From: Spirochaetia bacterium
GTDB taxonomy: Bacteria; Spirochaetota; Spirochaetia; Sphaerochaetales; Sphaerochaetaceae
NCBI GenBank assembly: GCA_022482625.1
Contig: JAKVOU010000001.1
Coordinates: 3,086,784 to 3,150,783, forward strand
DNA: 64,000 nucleotides
Reading direction: 5' to 3'
Part shown: one piece after another, positions 9,209 to 17,735 of the stretch
Layout: each line of letters opens with the position of its first letter
Numbering within the stretch: the first letter of the stretch is position 1
Notes under the pieces: model-generated
What the model was told of the DNA's origin: nothing
Databases searched by the model: none
The model's input: the letters and a program-made list of their open reading frames with translations, nothing else
Position numbers and translations under genes: made by a program

Positions 9209-9365
9209 TCATTTCCCCAATTATTATTCGAAGTTTAAGCGTAACTGTGCTATCAATATATACCATGTTGGTTTTTCTGTGTCACTATGTGTACAAATTA
9301 ATACACTAACTATAATCAACACATGGATATATTTATTTGGTGAAGTTGTAACTACTTTTGCTTGA
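9201..9365 (+). pseudogene. 5' stub of a lost fourth gene in the BrxD-like operon
   Basis: An ATG at 9201 overlaps the stop of the BrxD-like gene by 8 bases, the usual spacing of coupled operon genes. The frame encodes 54 residues: a plausible protein start (MSNHFPNYYSKFKR) and then low-complexity, AT-rich sequence up to a TGA at 9363. In relatives a BrxHI-type helicase often follows brxD. The first residues are loosely compatible with such an N-terminus, but this is far too short to prove. The simplest reading is a deletion that removed the rest of the operon and joined it to the promoter of the next gene. It could also be a chance frame. Confidence 0.35.
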
Positions 9366-9370
9366 TTGTC

Positions 9371-9400
9371 TTGACATATGACTGAAAATTCGTCTAGTTT
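9371..9400 (+). promoter_or_regulatory. Candidate promoter of the diguanylate cyclase gene
   Basis: A perfect TTGACA (9371-9376) is followed 18 bases later by the weak -10 TAGTTT (9395-9400). A GGAG ribosome site precedes the ATG at 9422. Confidence 0.45.
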
Positions 9401-9421
9401 AATCGACGGAGATTTCTATAC

Positions 9422-10780
9422 ATGATGAGACTTACGAAACGGGTATTTTCTGATCTTGCCATCTGGATGATGGGGTTTGGTATTTTGGTGGGGATACTGT
9501 TTCCCTTTTTCATGAGATTGCTTGGCATTTCCGATTCCATTGTCATGACATGGTGGTTCTTTACTGTCTGCATGATTGCAGGCCTTTGTGTCGGATTCGT
9601 CAATATATTGCTGGCAAAGCGTGTAGTCGGTCAACGTCTGAATGTCCTGGCGTCTCATATGAAGGACATAAGCGGACATCTCAAAAGTCTTGAGCACAAG
9701 GAAAACTTTGACTGTTCTCCTCTCAAATGTCATATACCTGTGGATTCCGAGGATGCCATAGGTGCCAGTTCCCTCGCATTCAATAACCTTGTTGATACGC
9801 TGGCCGATACCATGAATGCAGAGATTAGCATCAGGAACTATACCCAGATGTTGACTAGCCACTTGGAAACGACAGGATTGTGTCGAAGTGCTTTGTTGCG
9901 CCTGATTGACATGCTCGACGCCCAGGGGGGTGCCATATTGGTGGATGAAGAAGGTGAGCTGACTGTCCATTGTGCATCTGGTCTTACTGGAACTGACCGA
10001 TTGCAGGATAATCCCCTGGTGTTGGATACTCTCAGGACTATGAAAGATAGGCTCATCGATATTCCTAGTGACATTGAACTGGATGGGGTAGTGACTTCCT
10101 TCAGGCCTCATCAGGTAATGGTCCGACCGATAATTTATAAGCAGCTTCCTCTTGGAGTTATCCTTTTGGCTACTTCAGGCTGTTTCAAAGGTGAGTTGTT
10201 TGCTAATCTTGATGTCTTTGCAAAGAGCCTTGCCCTTGCCCTGCACAATGCGATGACCCATGACCAGGTACAGAAGCTTGCCGCGGTCGATCCATTGACA
10301 AGTGCATATAACCGCAGGTTCGGCTATGCCCGTCTGCATGAGGAATTCAACCGTGCGGCAAAACAGGAAAGTGCATTGGGCCTTCTGATGATTGATGTGG
10401 ACAAGTTCAAGCAGATCAATGATGTCTATGGGCATTCAGTGGGAGACCGGGTATTGAGAAGTATCGTTACCTCAATCAGAAGTCAGCTGAGGGAAGGTGA
10501 TATCGTTGTCCGCTTGGGCGGTGATGAATTCATGGTAATTCTTCTTGGTGCATCCAGGATGGACAGCGGGGTATTGGCCGAAAATATCCGCCGTCAGGTT
10601 GACGAGAGGAGAATCTCTTATGGTGAACAGGCAATAGAAGTTTCCATCAGCGTAGGTGCCGTATCTTTCCCTGAATTTGATGTTGACAATGAGAATGACC
10701 TTGTTGAAGCCGCAGACAAGGCTTTGTACATTGTCAAGAATGCTGGCCGCAACAAGGTTTCAGTCTTTGACATTTCTTAG
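9422..10780 (+). CDS. Membrane-bound diguanylate cyclase (GAF-like + GGDEF)
   Basis: This 452-residue protein has two N-terminal membrane segments (about 10-35 and 43-63) and a short linker helix. A GAF-like sensor region spans about 140-280, with an intact GGDEF domain at 290-450. The active-site motif is RLGGDEFMV, and REGD five residues upstream matches the RxxD product-inhibition site. It should condense two GTP into c-di-GMP at the inner membrane in response to a signal sensed by the central domain, whose ligand is unknown. It stands alone, and its stop overlaps that of the convergent pyk by 4 bases (TTAG), leaving no room for a terminator between them. An EAL phosphodiesterase at 61950-63821 provides the opposing activity. 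Confidence 0.9.
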   Translation: MMRLTKRVFSDLAIWMMGFGILVGILFPFFMRLLGISDSIVMTWWFFTVCMIAGLCVGFVNILLAKRVVGQRLNVLASHMKDISGHLKSLEHKENFDCSPLKCHIPVDSEDAIGASSLAFNNLVDTLADTMNAEISIRNYTQMLTSHLETTGLCRSALLRLIDMLDAQGGAILVDEEGELTVHCASGLTGTDRLQDNPLVLDTLRTMKDRLIDIPSDIELDGVVTSFRPHQVMVRPIIYKQLPLGVILLATSGCFKGELFANLDVFAKSLALALHNAMTHDQVQKLAAVDPLTSAYNRRFGYARLHEEFNRAAKQESALGLLMIDVDKFKQINDVYGHSVGDRVLRSIVTSIRSQLREGDIVVRLGGDEFMVILLGASRMDSGVLAENIRRQVDERRISYGEQAIEVSISVGAVSFPEFDVDNENDLVEAADKALYIVKNAGRNKVSVFDIS

Positions 10781-12225
10781 ATTTCAACGACTTTGATCAT
10801 GTTTGTCATACCTGGGTATCCCACAGGCACTCCCGCTGTTACTACTACTTTCTGACCTGCTGTGACCATGGCATGTTCCTTTAGATAAGCCGGAGCAAAA
10901 GCGAGCAAGTCATCGACTGTCTTCAGGTCATCTGCTATGAGGACAGGCGTGACGCCCCAAGCCAAAGCCAGTTTCCTGGCAGTCTGGACCACAGGTGTAA
11001 AGGCAATTATAGGTATGCCTGGGCGAAACTTGATGATTCGTCTGGCCGTACTGCCGGACTGGGTAAAGCAGGCAATGTACGAGGCATGCAGTGCCATTGC
11101 AAGTTCCCTTGTTGCAAGTCCTACAGCTTCGGTCGTTGTCCTTTTCAAACGCAGGTCTATGTATTCCCTGTTGGCGTTCTGGCCGATGACCGCCCGATAG
11201 AATTCATCGCTTTGTTCTGTCCTGCAGGTTATCCTGTGCATGATCTGGACAGCTCTGATAGGAAATGCTCCCGCAGCAGTTTCTCCGCTGAGCATCACTG
11301 CGCTTGTACCATCAAGGACCGCATTTGCCACATCGGCAGCTTCCGCTCTTGTGGGCCGGGGATTTTCGATCATGGAATCCAACATCTGGGTGGCCGTAAT
11401 TACCGGCAAACCTCCCTCAAGACATGCATGTATGATTTCTTTTTGGGCAATCGGTACCTCTTCAAGCTGCATTTCCACACCCAAGTCACCTCTGGCTACC
11501 ATGATGGCACCGGCTTCCTTGATTATCTCGTGGATATCCTTTACTGCTTCAGGTTTCTCAATCTTTGCAATGATAGGAATTACCTTCCCGTATTTGCTGA
11601 GCATGTAGGCTTTCAGAGCTTTGACATCATCCGCTTTCCTGACAAAGGACAGGGCAACATAGTCAAGGTCATTGTCAAAGGCGAAGTCCAAGTCTCTGAT
11701 ATCTTTTTCCGTGAAGGATGATAGGTGGGACAAGGGCACGCCGACCGGATTTACACCTTTCCTGGGCTTCAGTTCTCCTCCTTCGATAATCTTGCATATG
11801 ATATCTTTCCCGCTGACCTGCTGCACTGATAATTCAAGCAGGCCATCGTCGATAAGTATCCTGCTGCCACAGGAGATTTCTTCATGGAGATAGGGATAGT
11901 CAATGCTGATACGCTGATCGGTACCTAGGAATGGCTCCGTTGTGACCGTAATGGTATTTCCTTTTTCAAGCATAAAGGATGGTTGTGAGAGTTGCCCGAT
12001 TCTTATCTTTGGTCCCTGAAGATCTTGAAAAACTGTTACCTGTATCTGTAATTCTCCAGCAGCTTTTCTTACCATGTCAAGTCGCTGTTGCTGTTCATCC
12101 CGAGTGCCATGACTGAAATTAAGTCTCAGAGCACGGGCTCCTGCTTCAATGACGGCCTTGATTGTCTGGTAGTCGTTGGTGGCTGGTCCAAGGGTTGCCA
12201 CGATTTTTGTATACATTTCATCCAT
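10777..12225 (-). CDS. pyk: Pyruvate kinase
   Basis: This 482-residue pyruvate kinase makes ATP and pyruvate from phosphoenolpyruvate and ADP in the last step of glycolysis. The N-terminus reads MYTKIVATLGPA and the substrate region LRLNFSHGT. The metal-binding segment is IAKIEKPEAV and the family signature MVARGDLGVE, followed by ATQMLDSMIENPRPTRAE. The length is normal and no extra C-terminal PEP-utiliser domain is present. The ATG has AAGGA 9 bases upstream and a promoter at 12255-12283. It is transcribed alone, and its stop overlaps that of the diguanylate cyclase gene. Confidence 0.97.
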   Translation of the reverse strand: MDEMYTKIVATLGPATNDYQTIKAVIEAGARALRLNFSHGTRDEQQQRLDMVRKAAGELQIQVTVFQDLQGPKIRIGQLSQPSFMLEKGNTITVTTEPFLGTDQRISIDYPYLHEEISCGSRILIDDGLLELSVQQVSGKDIICKIIEGGELKPRKGVNPVGVPLSHLSSFTEKDIRDLDFAFDNDLDYVALSFVRKADDVKALKAYMLSKYGKVIPIIAKIEKPEAVKDIHEIIKEAGAIMVARGDLGVEMQLEEVPIAQKEIIHACLEGGLPVITATQMLDSMIENPRPTRAEAADVANAVLDGTSAVMLSGETAAGAFPIRAVQIMHRITCRTEQSDEFYRAVIGQNANREYIDLRLKRTTTEAVGLATRELAMALHASYIACFTQSGSTARRIIKFRPGIPIIAFTPVVQTARKLALAWGVTPVLIADDLKTVDDLLAFAPAYLKEHAMVTAGQKVVVTAGVPVGYPGMTNMIKVVEI

Positions 12226-12254
12226 TTCAAATTTTCCTTTACCCCTTTGCCTTA

Positions 12255-12283
12255 ATCGTATCTGGGTTGCCCTGACAACGCAA
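12255..12283 (-). promoter_or_regulatory. pyk promoter
   Basis: On the minus strand TTGCGT (12283-12278) and TACGAT (12260-12255) are 17 bases apart and point at pyk, with an AAGGA ribosome site between them and the ATG. Confidence 0.55.
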
Positions 12284-12345
12284 GGTGCTTACGATATTTT
12301 TTGTTCGTTTTGTTTCCAGGGGAGAACTGTAAGGTCTGTTGCAAT

Positions 12346-13176
12346 CTATTTGGCAACTGTTCCATTTTCACTGAACATGCAGGTATAGTACCTGGGTGTA
12401 AAACCGGTGAACCGTTTGAAGGTCGTAATGAAATGACTTTGGTCTGAAAATCCACATTGCAGGGCTGTTTCGACGGGAGCGCAGCCTTGCTGAAGCATTT
12501 TCTCTGCATGTTCCAACCTGATGGAAAGCAAGTATCGATAAGGAGAAATTCCTATTTTCCTTGTGAACTGCCTGCTCAGGTATGATTTGGAGCAGCCTAC
12601 GAGCCCAGCCAACTCCTCAATGCTGAGATTTTCTGTCCAATGTGCTGCAATGTAGGTTGTGATCGTGGCTATTGCATCAGTGGCTACAGCTTGTTGCTTT
12701 TGTTTGTTTTCTTTCTGTTCCAGTACCTGTTCCAGAATCTGGTAAAGCAATTCCTGTTTCTGGAGCCTTGTCCCTGCTCCAGCTTTGATGAGATCAAAAA
12801 GCTGAGAAAGCGTTTGGTACAGTTCTTGGTCATTTATTACGGGAGCAGTGAAATAGGCAGAAGGAATTCCTTCGGGATAGATATCTTTGCTGTATTTCAG
12901 CATTATCTGTCTTGAAAGGGTTATGGCCCGATAGTCCAGGGGTGTATTGTCCAAGGAATTGCAGGTGTGCGGTTCCCCTGCATTGAACAGGACTATGCTT
13001 TGGGAGCCTGTTAAGTATGTCCTGTGTCTGCAGACTGTTTTTTCGGCTCCTTTTTCAATGAAGCCGATGACATGGAAATCATGGATATGCGTCGGGAAAT
13101 CCTGCAGGATACCCTTGAGCCTATAGGCATCAATACCAAGTTCATCATCGTGGTATATATACCGTTGCGGTTTCAT
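12346..13176 (-). CDS. AraC-family transcriptional regulator with cupin sensor
   Basis: This 276-residue regulator has an N-terminal cupin-like sensor domain (FPTHIHDFHVIGFIEKG, with the His residues of AraC-type binding domains). The C-terminal AraC double helix-turn-helix spans about 175-270 (LAGLVGCSKSYLSRQFTRK and ALQCGFSDQSHFITTFKRF). Its ATG overlaps the stop of the upstream permease gene (ATGA, 13173-13176), so the two are co-translated. This layout is common for regulators controlling a neighbouring DMT exporter. The ligand is unknown, perhaps an amino acid or a drug-like compound handled by the permease. Confidence 0.88.
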   Translation of the reverse strand: MKPQRYIYHDDELGIDAYRLKGILQDFPTHIHDFHVIGFIEKGAEKTVCRHRTYLTGSQSIVLFNAGEPHTCNSLDNTPLDYRAITLSRQIMLKYSKDIYPEGIPSAYFTAPVINDQELYQTLSQLFDLIKAGAGTRLQKQELLYQILEQVLEQKENKQKQQAVATDAIATITTYIAAHWTENLSIEELAGLVGCSKSYLSRQFTRKIGISPYRYLLSIRLEHAEKMLQQGCAPVETALQCGFSDQSHFITTFKRFTGFTPRYYTCMFSENGTVAK

Positions 13177-14039
13177 CCCTGTCTTATCATCCTCCGTTCA
13201 TAATAGAATGTCGGTCCTAGGATAAGCAGACCACCTGCAAGTTGCAAGAGGGAGGATGGTTCCTTGAGGATGACAATACCGAAGAAAATACCGGAAAGAG
13301 GTTCAAGATAGCTGAGTGAGACAATTTCAATGGCTTCAAGCTTTCGGTAACTTGAGAAATACAGGAAATATGCAAGACCTGTATGGACGAAACCGAGGAT
13401 CAGAAGCATCAGGAACTGAATATTGCCAAGTGCAAGAACGTGTTTCAGGGAACCTGTTGCTATCTGATAAGGCAGGAGTATTACAGCTGCACCGATGAAC
13501 TGCAGGAAAGTTCCCTGCAATGTCGTGAGGTTGGTATCTTCAGTACTTATCTTTCGGTTGAGCAGGACGATTGCTGCATACAGCAGACCGGATACTCCTG
13601 CTCCGATTATGCCGATGCCAAGAGTATTGTGTGCCCCGATGAGAAGCATGAGTCCGAGGAAACAGAAAATGACTGTCAGGATCTGCAGACGGTCTGCTTT
13701 TTCATGAAGAATGAAAGGAGAGGCTATGAGCACATAGACCGGGCAAAGATTGTAGATGAGTATTGCCGTAGAGACCGTGGTGTATCTGTATCCTATGAAA
13801 AGAGCTGCCCATGCAAGGCCGATGAGCGTGCCGCTGATGACGTATAGTCTGCTGGCTTTTTGCTTGAAGATTTCCTTATGTTGTTTTGTACAGAGCATGA
13901 TAAACCACAGAAGTGGCAAAGCCAGGACTGCCCTGTAGAAAGCAAGTTCAAATGGATCAAGAGGTATCAGCCGAGAGAAGAGGCCTATGCTGCCCCAAAG
14001 CAGCATACAGGCAATGAGAAGTAGTCTGTTTTTTTTCAT
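13173..14039 (-). CDS. DMT-superfamily (EamA) permease
   Basis: This 288-residue inner-membrane protein has about ten hydrophobic segments arranged as two EamA repeats. It starts MKKNRLLLIACMLLWGSIGL, the usual EamA opening, and carries a conserved Pro/Glu-containing segment in the second half (SLSYLEPLSGIFFG). Such permeases export amino acids or related metabolites. The substrate cannot be predicted. The downstream AraC regulator overlaps by 4 bases and probably controls the pair. There is no ribosome site before the ATG. A TATACT -10 lies 7 bases upstream, so the transcript may be leaderless. Confidence 0.88.
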   Translation of the reverse strand: MKKNRLLLIACMLLWGSIGLFSRLIPLDPFELAFYRAVLALPLLWFIMLCTKQHKEIFKQKASRLYVISGTLIGLAWAALFIGYRYTTVSTAILIYNLCPVYVLIASPFILHEKADRLQILTVIFCFLGLMLLIGAHNTLGIGIIGAGVSGLLYAAIVLLNRKISTEDTNLTTLQGTFLQFIGAAVILLPYQIATGSLKHVLALGNIQFLMLLILGFVHTGLAYFLYFSSYRKLEAIEIVSLSYLEPLSGIFFGIVILKEPSSLLQLAGGLLILGPTFYYERRMIRQG

Positions 14040-14046
14040 GTACGGG

Positions 14047-14052
14047 AGTATA
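14047..14052 (-). promoter_or_regulatory. -10 element of the EamA/AraC operon, 7 bases before the ATG
   Basis: TATACT on the minus strand ends 7 bases before the ATG at 14039. The -35 is weak (AATACA, 17 bases upstream). No Shine-Dalgarno lies between, which fits a leaderless mRNA. Confidence 0.5.
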
Positions 14053-14123
14053 CAGTTAAAAGGGCCTTCTGTATTTTAACATAGTGAACAATTGTCTTTC
14101 AGTATGGCTCTGCTTTTTTCCTT

Positions 14124-14543
14124 TTACGTCATGGAACGGATGAATCCATAGGCAAAGCTGATTGCTCTGACGGTCAGATGCTCGCACAGGTGCGGTGGGT
14201 CATCTGCCTTGAAGCCGCCAGGCCGCAGACTGCTGCATGCAAGGGACGAAAATTCCTTGCAGAAAGCCTGTGCAAATTGTCTGCAGATTGTGCTGATTGC
14301 AGCATCATCCATGCCTTTTCTTGCAAAATGGATACCGATAAACATAAGGGAACCTTCGACAAGCCCGCATTGGGCTCCTGCTCCTCCTGCCCCGTGCATG
14401 CCGATTGCGGCCTGCAATGTCTGTTGTTCCATCGGCTCTTTGAAAAGCGTGCCGAGTATCAGCAGCGTACAGCGCGCACAGTTGATGTCTTTGTCCCAAT
14501 AATAGGTATGGACTTGTCTTTCAATTATCTGTATGTCCGTCAT
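14124..14543 (-). CDS. C_GCAxxG_C_C family protein, putative redox-active
   Basis: This 139-residue protein carries the spaced-cysteine layout of the C_GCAxxG_C_C family (PF09719): an early INCARCT, a central glycine-rich AGGAGAQCGLVEG, and later single Cys residues. Members are often found with redox enzymes or transporters and are thought to be redox-active; no reaction is established. A longer frame begins at 14642, but the ATG at 14543 has AAGGAG 10 bases upstream and matches the family start. The motif reads AQCG instead of the usual GCA, a small deviation. It is divergent from the wHTH regulator at 14668. Confidence 0.75.
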   Translation of the reverse strand: MTDIQIIERQVHTYYWDKDINCARCTLLILGTLFKEPMEQQTLQAAIGMHGAGGAGAQCGLVEGSLMFIGIHFARKGMDDAAISTICRQFAQAFCKEFSSLACSSLRPGGFKADDPPHLCEHLTVRAISFAYGFIRSMT

Positions 14544-14630
14544 TGTGTTCCATCTCCTTGGTGGAACAGTATAAGGTATGATATGGATCAAGGGAAGCGA
14601 CTGGCTGGATTTGCTGATATGACAAATATA

Positions 14631-14668
14631 TTGACGTAACAATTATTATTATGTTATATTATTTGTTA
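14631..14668 (+). promoter_or_regulatory. Promoter and candidate operator of the wHTH/MFS operon
   Basis: TTGACG (14631-14636) and TATATT (14655-14660, with an upstream TG giving TGTTATATT) are 18 bases apart. The ATG follows 7 bases after the -10. The interval holds repeated inverted TAACA/TGTTA half-sites (TAACAA at 14637-14642, TGTTA at 14652-14656, TTGTTA at 14663-14668), a likely binding site for the encoded regulator. Confidence 0.6.
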
Positions 14669-15192
14669 TGAAAACAATTACATTGACTACAGATGCACAG
14701 CTGCGGATTTACATGCAGCCGTTGCGGCAGAAGATTCTCAGGCTTCTTTCCATCAAAGGGCCGATGACGGCAAAGATGGTTGCAGATACTCTGTCAATTA
14801 CAAGTTCCAGTGCCAAGCACCATCTTCTCAGGTTGGAATCGATCGGAGTTGTCGAAGTCGACCATACTCAGCAGATTCACGGTATTACGGCAACCTTTTT
14901 CCGTAATGCACCGGTGACAGTCAGCCTTGGTAGTGATTTTTCCGAAGATCGGGAAATCCTGGCACAGGATTTGCTCAGAGATGTTCAAGAGGGATTCTTC
15001 AGGAAAATACACAATGCAAAGAAAGGCCAATCTTCCAGCTTTGAAGGGGATATGCTGACTGGCGTGCTCCATCTGACGCAGAGTGAAGCCGATGAGCTTT
15101 ATGAATTGATCAGGACATATATTAGTTCCCATGAGACAAAGAAAGAAGAAAGTTTGCCATTTGTCTATTCTTTGGTAGCCTATCGTGAATGA
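14668..15192 (+). CDS. ArsR-like winged-helix transcriptional regulator
   Basis: This 174-residue protein has a winged helix-turn-helix in residues about 14-70 (KILRLLSIKGPMTAKMVADT, then SSSAKHHLLRLESIGVVEV), of the ArsR/HTH_20 kind. A helical C-terminal domain of unknown ligand follows. It is co-transcribed with the MFS transporter, whose GTG overlaps its stop by 8 bases, so it probably represses or activates that transporter in response to its substrate. No ribosome site precedes the ATG; the -10 lies 7 bases upstream. The next in-frame Met (14713) would cut into the DNA-binding domain. Leaderless translation is therefore the best reading. Confidence 0.82.
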   Translation: MKTITLTTDAQLRIYMQPLRQKILRLLSIKGPMTAKMVADTLSITSSSAKHHLLRLESIGVVEVDHTQQIHGITATFFRNAPVTVSLGSDFSEDREILAQDLLRDVQEGFFRKIHNAKKGQSSSFEGDMLTGVLHLTQSEADELYELIRTYISSHETKKEESLPFVYSLVAYRE

Positions 15193-16414
15193 GACGAAAT
15201 CCTTTGCCAGACAGCTTGCTGTCATTGGATTGGGATATTTTTGCACAGGGATTACCATCCCTGCGTTGAGCCTTGTCATAACAAGCAAGGGATTCTCTCT
15301 CCTTCAGCTGAGTTCAGCAATGCTCTGCTATTCCGTGACTACAATACTCCTTGAAGTTCCCAGTGGCATTTTCTGTGATGCAAAAGGTCGCCGTTCCAGC
15401 TATGGTTTGGGATTGGTGTTTGCTATTGTCAGCACTGCTTGCTTGTTTTCACCATCATTCTGGTTGCTTTGTGTCGGATTTGCACTGGGAGGATTCGGAC
15501 GAGCTTTTTCAAGCGGAAGTCTGGATGCTTTGGTCATCGAGGATTATCTGCATGGTGGAGGAAGCATGGGACATGTCGTCATGTGGACTGAAATCATCTC
15601 TGATGCAGCTCTTGGCATAGGAGCCTTGGCCGGTGGTTTGCTCCTAGCAGTGGGGAAAGACGGCCCTCACCTTACTGATGTACTTCTCGGTGTAAGGGTT
15701 TTCCTGCTTTCAGTCTGTTTGCTTTTGCTCCGGTTCTGGGTTCGAAAGGACAGGGGAGGGTCGAAAGAGTATGTAGGCTTTTCGGCACAGGCAAGGTTGG
15801 TAACAGCCAAGATGCATACCAATGGCATTATGGTGTGGTATCTGTTTTTTACCTTGCTGCTTGGATTTCAGCTGGCCTCACTTGAAAGCTACTGGCAGCC
15901 ATATCTGAAGTCTTTGCTGTCTGCCTCCTCTGAGTATTGGATCTTGGGAGTCATAGGTGCTTCCATCTTTCTTGTAAGTGTCATCGGTTCCGTTGCTGGC
16001 AAATTCTTCCAACGTTATGGCAGGCTACCACAACTGTTGCTTCTGAGTTTCGGTATTGCCTTTCTGCTTGAACTGTCCTTACCCTATACGAAGACACTGT
16101 TCATTTTTTGCATTCCCTATGTACTTATCTACTTCAACCTTGGCGTTGCTTCCGTTGTCGGCGGATGCCTGTTCAATGGAAGCCTTGATGATGCTGTCCG
16201 TTCTTCGTCATTGAGTCTCAATTCCTTTGCACTTCAGTTCGGTGCCGTGCTATCCAATCTGTTTGCCATGGCAATACTGCATCATGGTACGATTGTCACT
16301 TTGTGGATATCTGTTTCCTTGATATGTTGCTTTTCCCTGGTTGCCGGTGCCATACCGTTCATCAGGGTAGCATCGGAGCAACAAGACAAATCTTGTTCAG
16401 GTATTGTAAAGTAA
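15185..16414 (+). CDS. MFS transporter
   Basis: This 409-residue inner-membrane protein has about twelve hydrophobic segments. It shows the MFS cytoplasmic loop signature after the second segment (GIFCDAKGRRSSYGLGLV, equivalent to G-x3-D-x2-GRR). It most resembles drug or metabolite efflux members; the substrate is unknown. It starts with GTG at 15185, overlapping the upstream regulator gene by 8 bases. With no clear ribosome site of its own, it is probably translated by coupling. The regulator/transporter pairing suggests an inducible efflux unit. Confidence 0.88.
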   Translation: MNETKSFARQLAVIGLGYFCTGITIPALSLVITSKGFSLLQLSSAMLCYSVTTILLEVPSGIFCDAKGRRSSYGLGLVFAIVSTACLFSPSFWLLCVGFALGGFGRAFSSGSLDALVIEDYLHGGGSMGHVVMWTEIISDAALGIGALAGGLLLAVGKDGPHLTDVLLGVRVFLLSVCLLLLRFWVRKDRGGSKEYVGFSAQARLVTAKMHTNGIMVWYLFFTLLLGFQLASLESYWQPYLKSLLSASSEYWILGVIGASIFLVSVIGSVAGKFFQRYGRLPQLLLLSFGIAFLLELSLPYTKTLFIFCIPYVLIYFNLGVASVVGGCLFNGSLDDAVRSSSLSLNSFALQFGAVLSNLFAMAILHHGTIVTLWISVSLICCFSLVAGAIPFIRVASEQQDKSCSGIVK

Positions 16415-16534
16415 TGGTTCCCTCGCAAAGAGAGCTGGTGCCTGTTTTTTTAAGGTCTTTTGCATTGTCATTTGACAATTCTGTCTTATTCGGTAATCAT
16501 AAAACAAGGATTGCTTTGAGGAGGTAACTGTTCG

Positions 16535-17653
16535 ATGGCATATTTGGGTGAAGGAATCAGGAAACTTGGATTCGGATTCATGCGTCTTCCGATGAAAGGA
16601 ACGGATGTCGATATAGAACAGACGAAAGAAATGGTCGATCTCTTCCTTGGAAAGGGTTTTACTTATTTTGACACGGCTTATGGTTATTTGGGGGGCAAGT
16701 CAGAAGAAGCAATCAAAATTGCACTGGTTGACCGCTATCCTCGGGAAAAATTCCAGCTTGCAACCAAACTGCCTGCATGGGAAGGTGCCTCTACCACCGA
16801 AGAAGCCCGGAATATGTTCTTTACATCCTTGAAAAGGACCGGTGCCGGCTATTTTGATTTTTATCTGCTTCATAACCTTGGTGATGAACGCACTGAATAT
16901 TTTGACAGGTTTGGCATTTGGGATTTTGTACAGGAACAGAAACGGAAGGGGCTGATAAGACATGTCGGATTTTCTTTCCATGACAAGGCAGATGTCCTTG
17001 ATGCACTACTGATTGCCCATCCGGAGGTGGAATTCGTTCAATTGCAGATCAACTATGCCGATTGGGGAAGTGATTCTGTCCAATCCCACAAGTGCTATGA
17101 TGTAGCAAGGAAGCATGGGAAGCCTGTAGTTATCATGGAACCGGTCAAGGGTGGTTCATTGGCTGATTTGCCGCCGAAAGCTGCTTCGGTTTTCAGAAAA
17201 ACAGAGCCGGAGGCATCCGTTGCTTCGTGGGCACTTCGTTACGTAGCTTCCCTTGAGGGGCTGATTACGGTATTGAGTGGAATGTCAACGCTTGATCAAG
17301 TAAAGGATAATGTTGCAACCTTTGAGCATTTCAAATCCCTTGATGCCTCTGAACGGGAGACTATTGAACAAGTAAGGAATATCCTGGATAAAGTGCCGAA
17401 AGTTCCTTGTACTGATTGCCGTTATTGCAGGGAAGGGTGTCCTCAGGGCATTGATATTCCTGGGATTTTCTCAGCTATGAATAATTTCATGGTCTTTGAT
17501 AACCTCAAGGGAGCCAAAGGTTCATACAGCTGGGCAACAAGGAAAGGTAGCAAGGCGTCTTCCTGCATTGCCTGCGGGCAGTGTGAATCAGTTTGTCCAC
17601 AGCATATACCTATCATCGAGGAACTGAAGAAGGCCACAGTCCTGTTTGAGTAG
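16535..17653 (+). CDS. Aldo/keto reductase with C-terminal 2x[4Fe-4S] domain
   Basis: This 372-residue protein is a fusion. Residues 1-275 form an aldo/keto reductase barrel, with LGFGFMRLP at the start, the catalytic Asp/Tyr segment FDTAYGY and the Lys in LATKLP. The C-terminal ferredoxin-like domain has two cysteine sets, CTDCRYCREGCP and CIACGQCESVCP. This architecture is frequent in strict anaerobes and suggests electron flow between reduced iron-sulfur carriers and a carbonyl substrate. The substrate is unknown. A GAGGAGG ribosome site precedes the ATG. It stands alone between the MFS gene and the AraC gene. Confidence 0.92.
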   Translation: MAYLGEGIRKLGFGFMRLPMKGTDVDIEQTKEMVDLFLGKGFTYFDTAYGYLGGKSEEAIKIALVDRYPREKFQLATKLPAWEGASTTEEARNMFFTSLKRTGAGYFDFYLLHNLGDERTEYFDRFGIWDFVQEQKRKGLIRHVGFSFHDKADVLDALLIAHPEVEFVQLQINYADWGSDSVQSHKCYDVARKHGKPVVIMEPVKGGSLADLPPKAASVFRKTEPEASVASWALRYVASLEGLITVLSGMSTLDQVKDNVATFEHFKSLDASERETIEQVRNILDKVPKVPCTDCRYCREGCPQGIDIPGIFSAMNNFMVFDNLKGAKGSYSWATRKGSKASSCIACGQCESVCPQHIPIIEELKKATVLFE

Positions 17654-17697
17654 CTTTGATGCAAGTGCCCGGGATATATGAGGTCCAGGGAGGGAGG

Positions 17698-17735
17698 TTG
17701 ACAGTCTACCTTGTTTTGTTATACATTGCTAACAA
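17698..17735 (+). promoter_or_regulatory. araC-type promoter overlapped by palindrome TTGTTA-N8-TAACAA
   Basis: TTGACA (17698-17703) and TATACA (17720-17725, preceded by TG) are 16 bases apart. A perfect 6-bp inverted repeat TTGTTA (17716-17721)/TAACAA (17730-17735) covers the -10 and ends at the base before the ATG. The same palindrome stands before the ABC transporter operon at 18760, so it is probably the regulator's own operator. Confidence 0.65.

Noticed and set aside
9416-10111. A 231-codon minus-strand frame opposite the diguanylate cyclase
   Set aside because: It is antisense to a strong GGDEF gene, with no ribosome site or family match.
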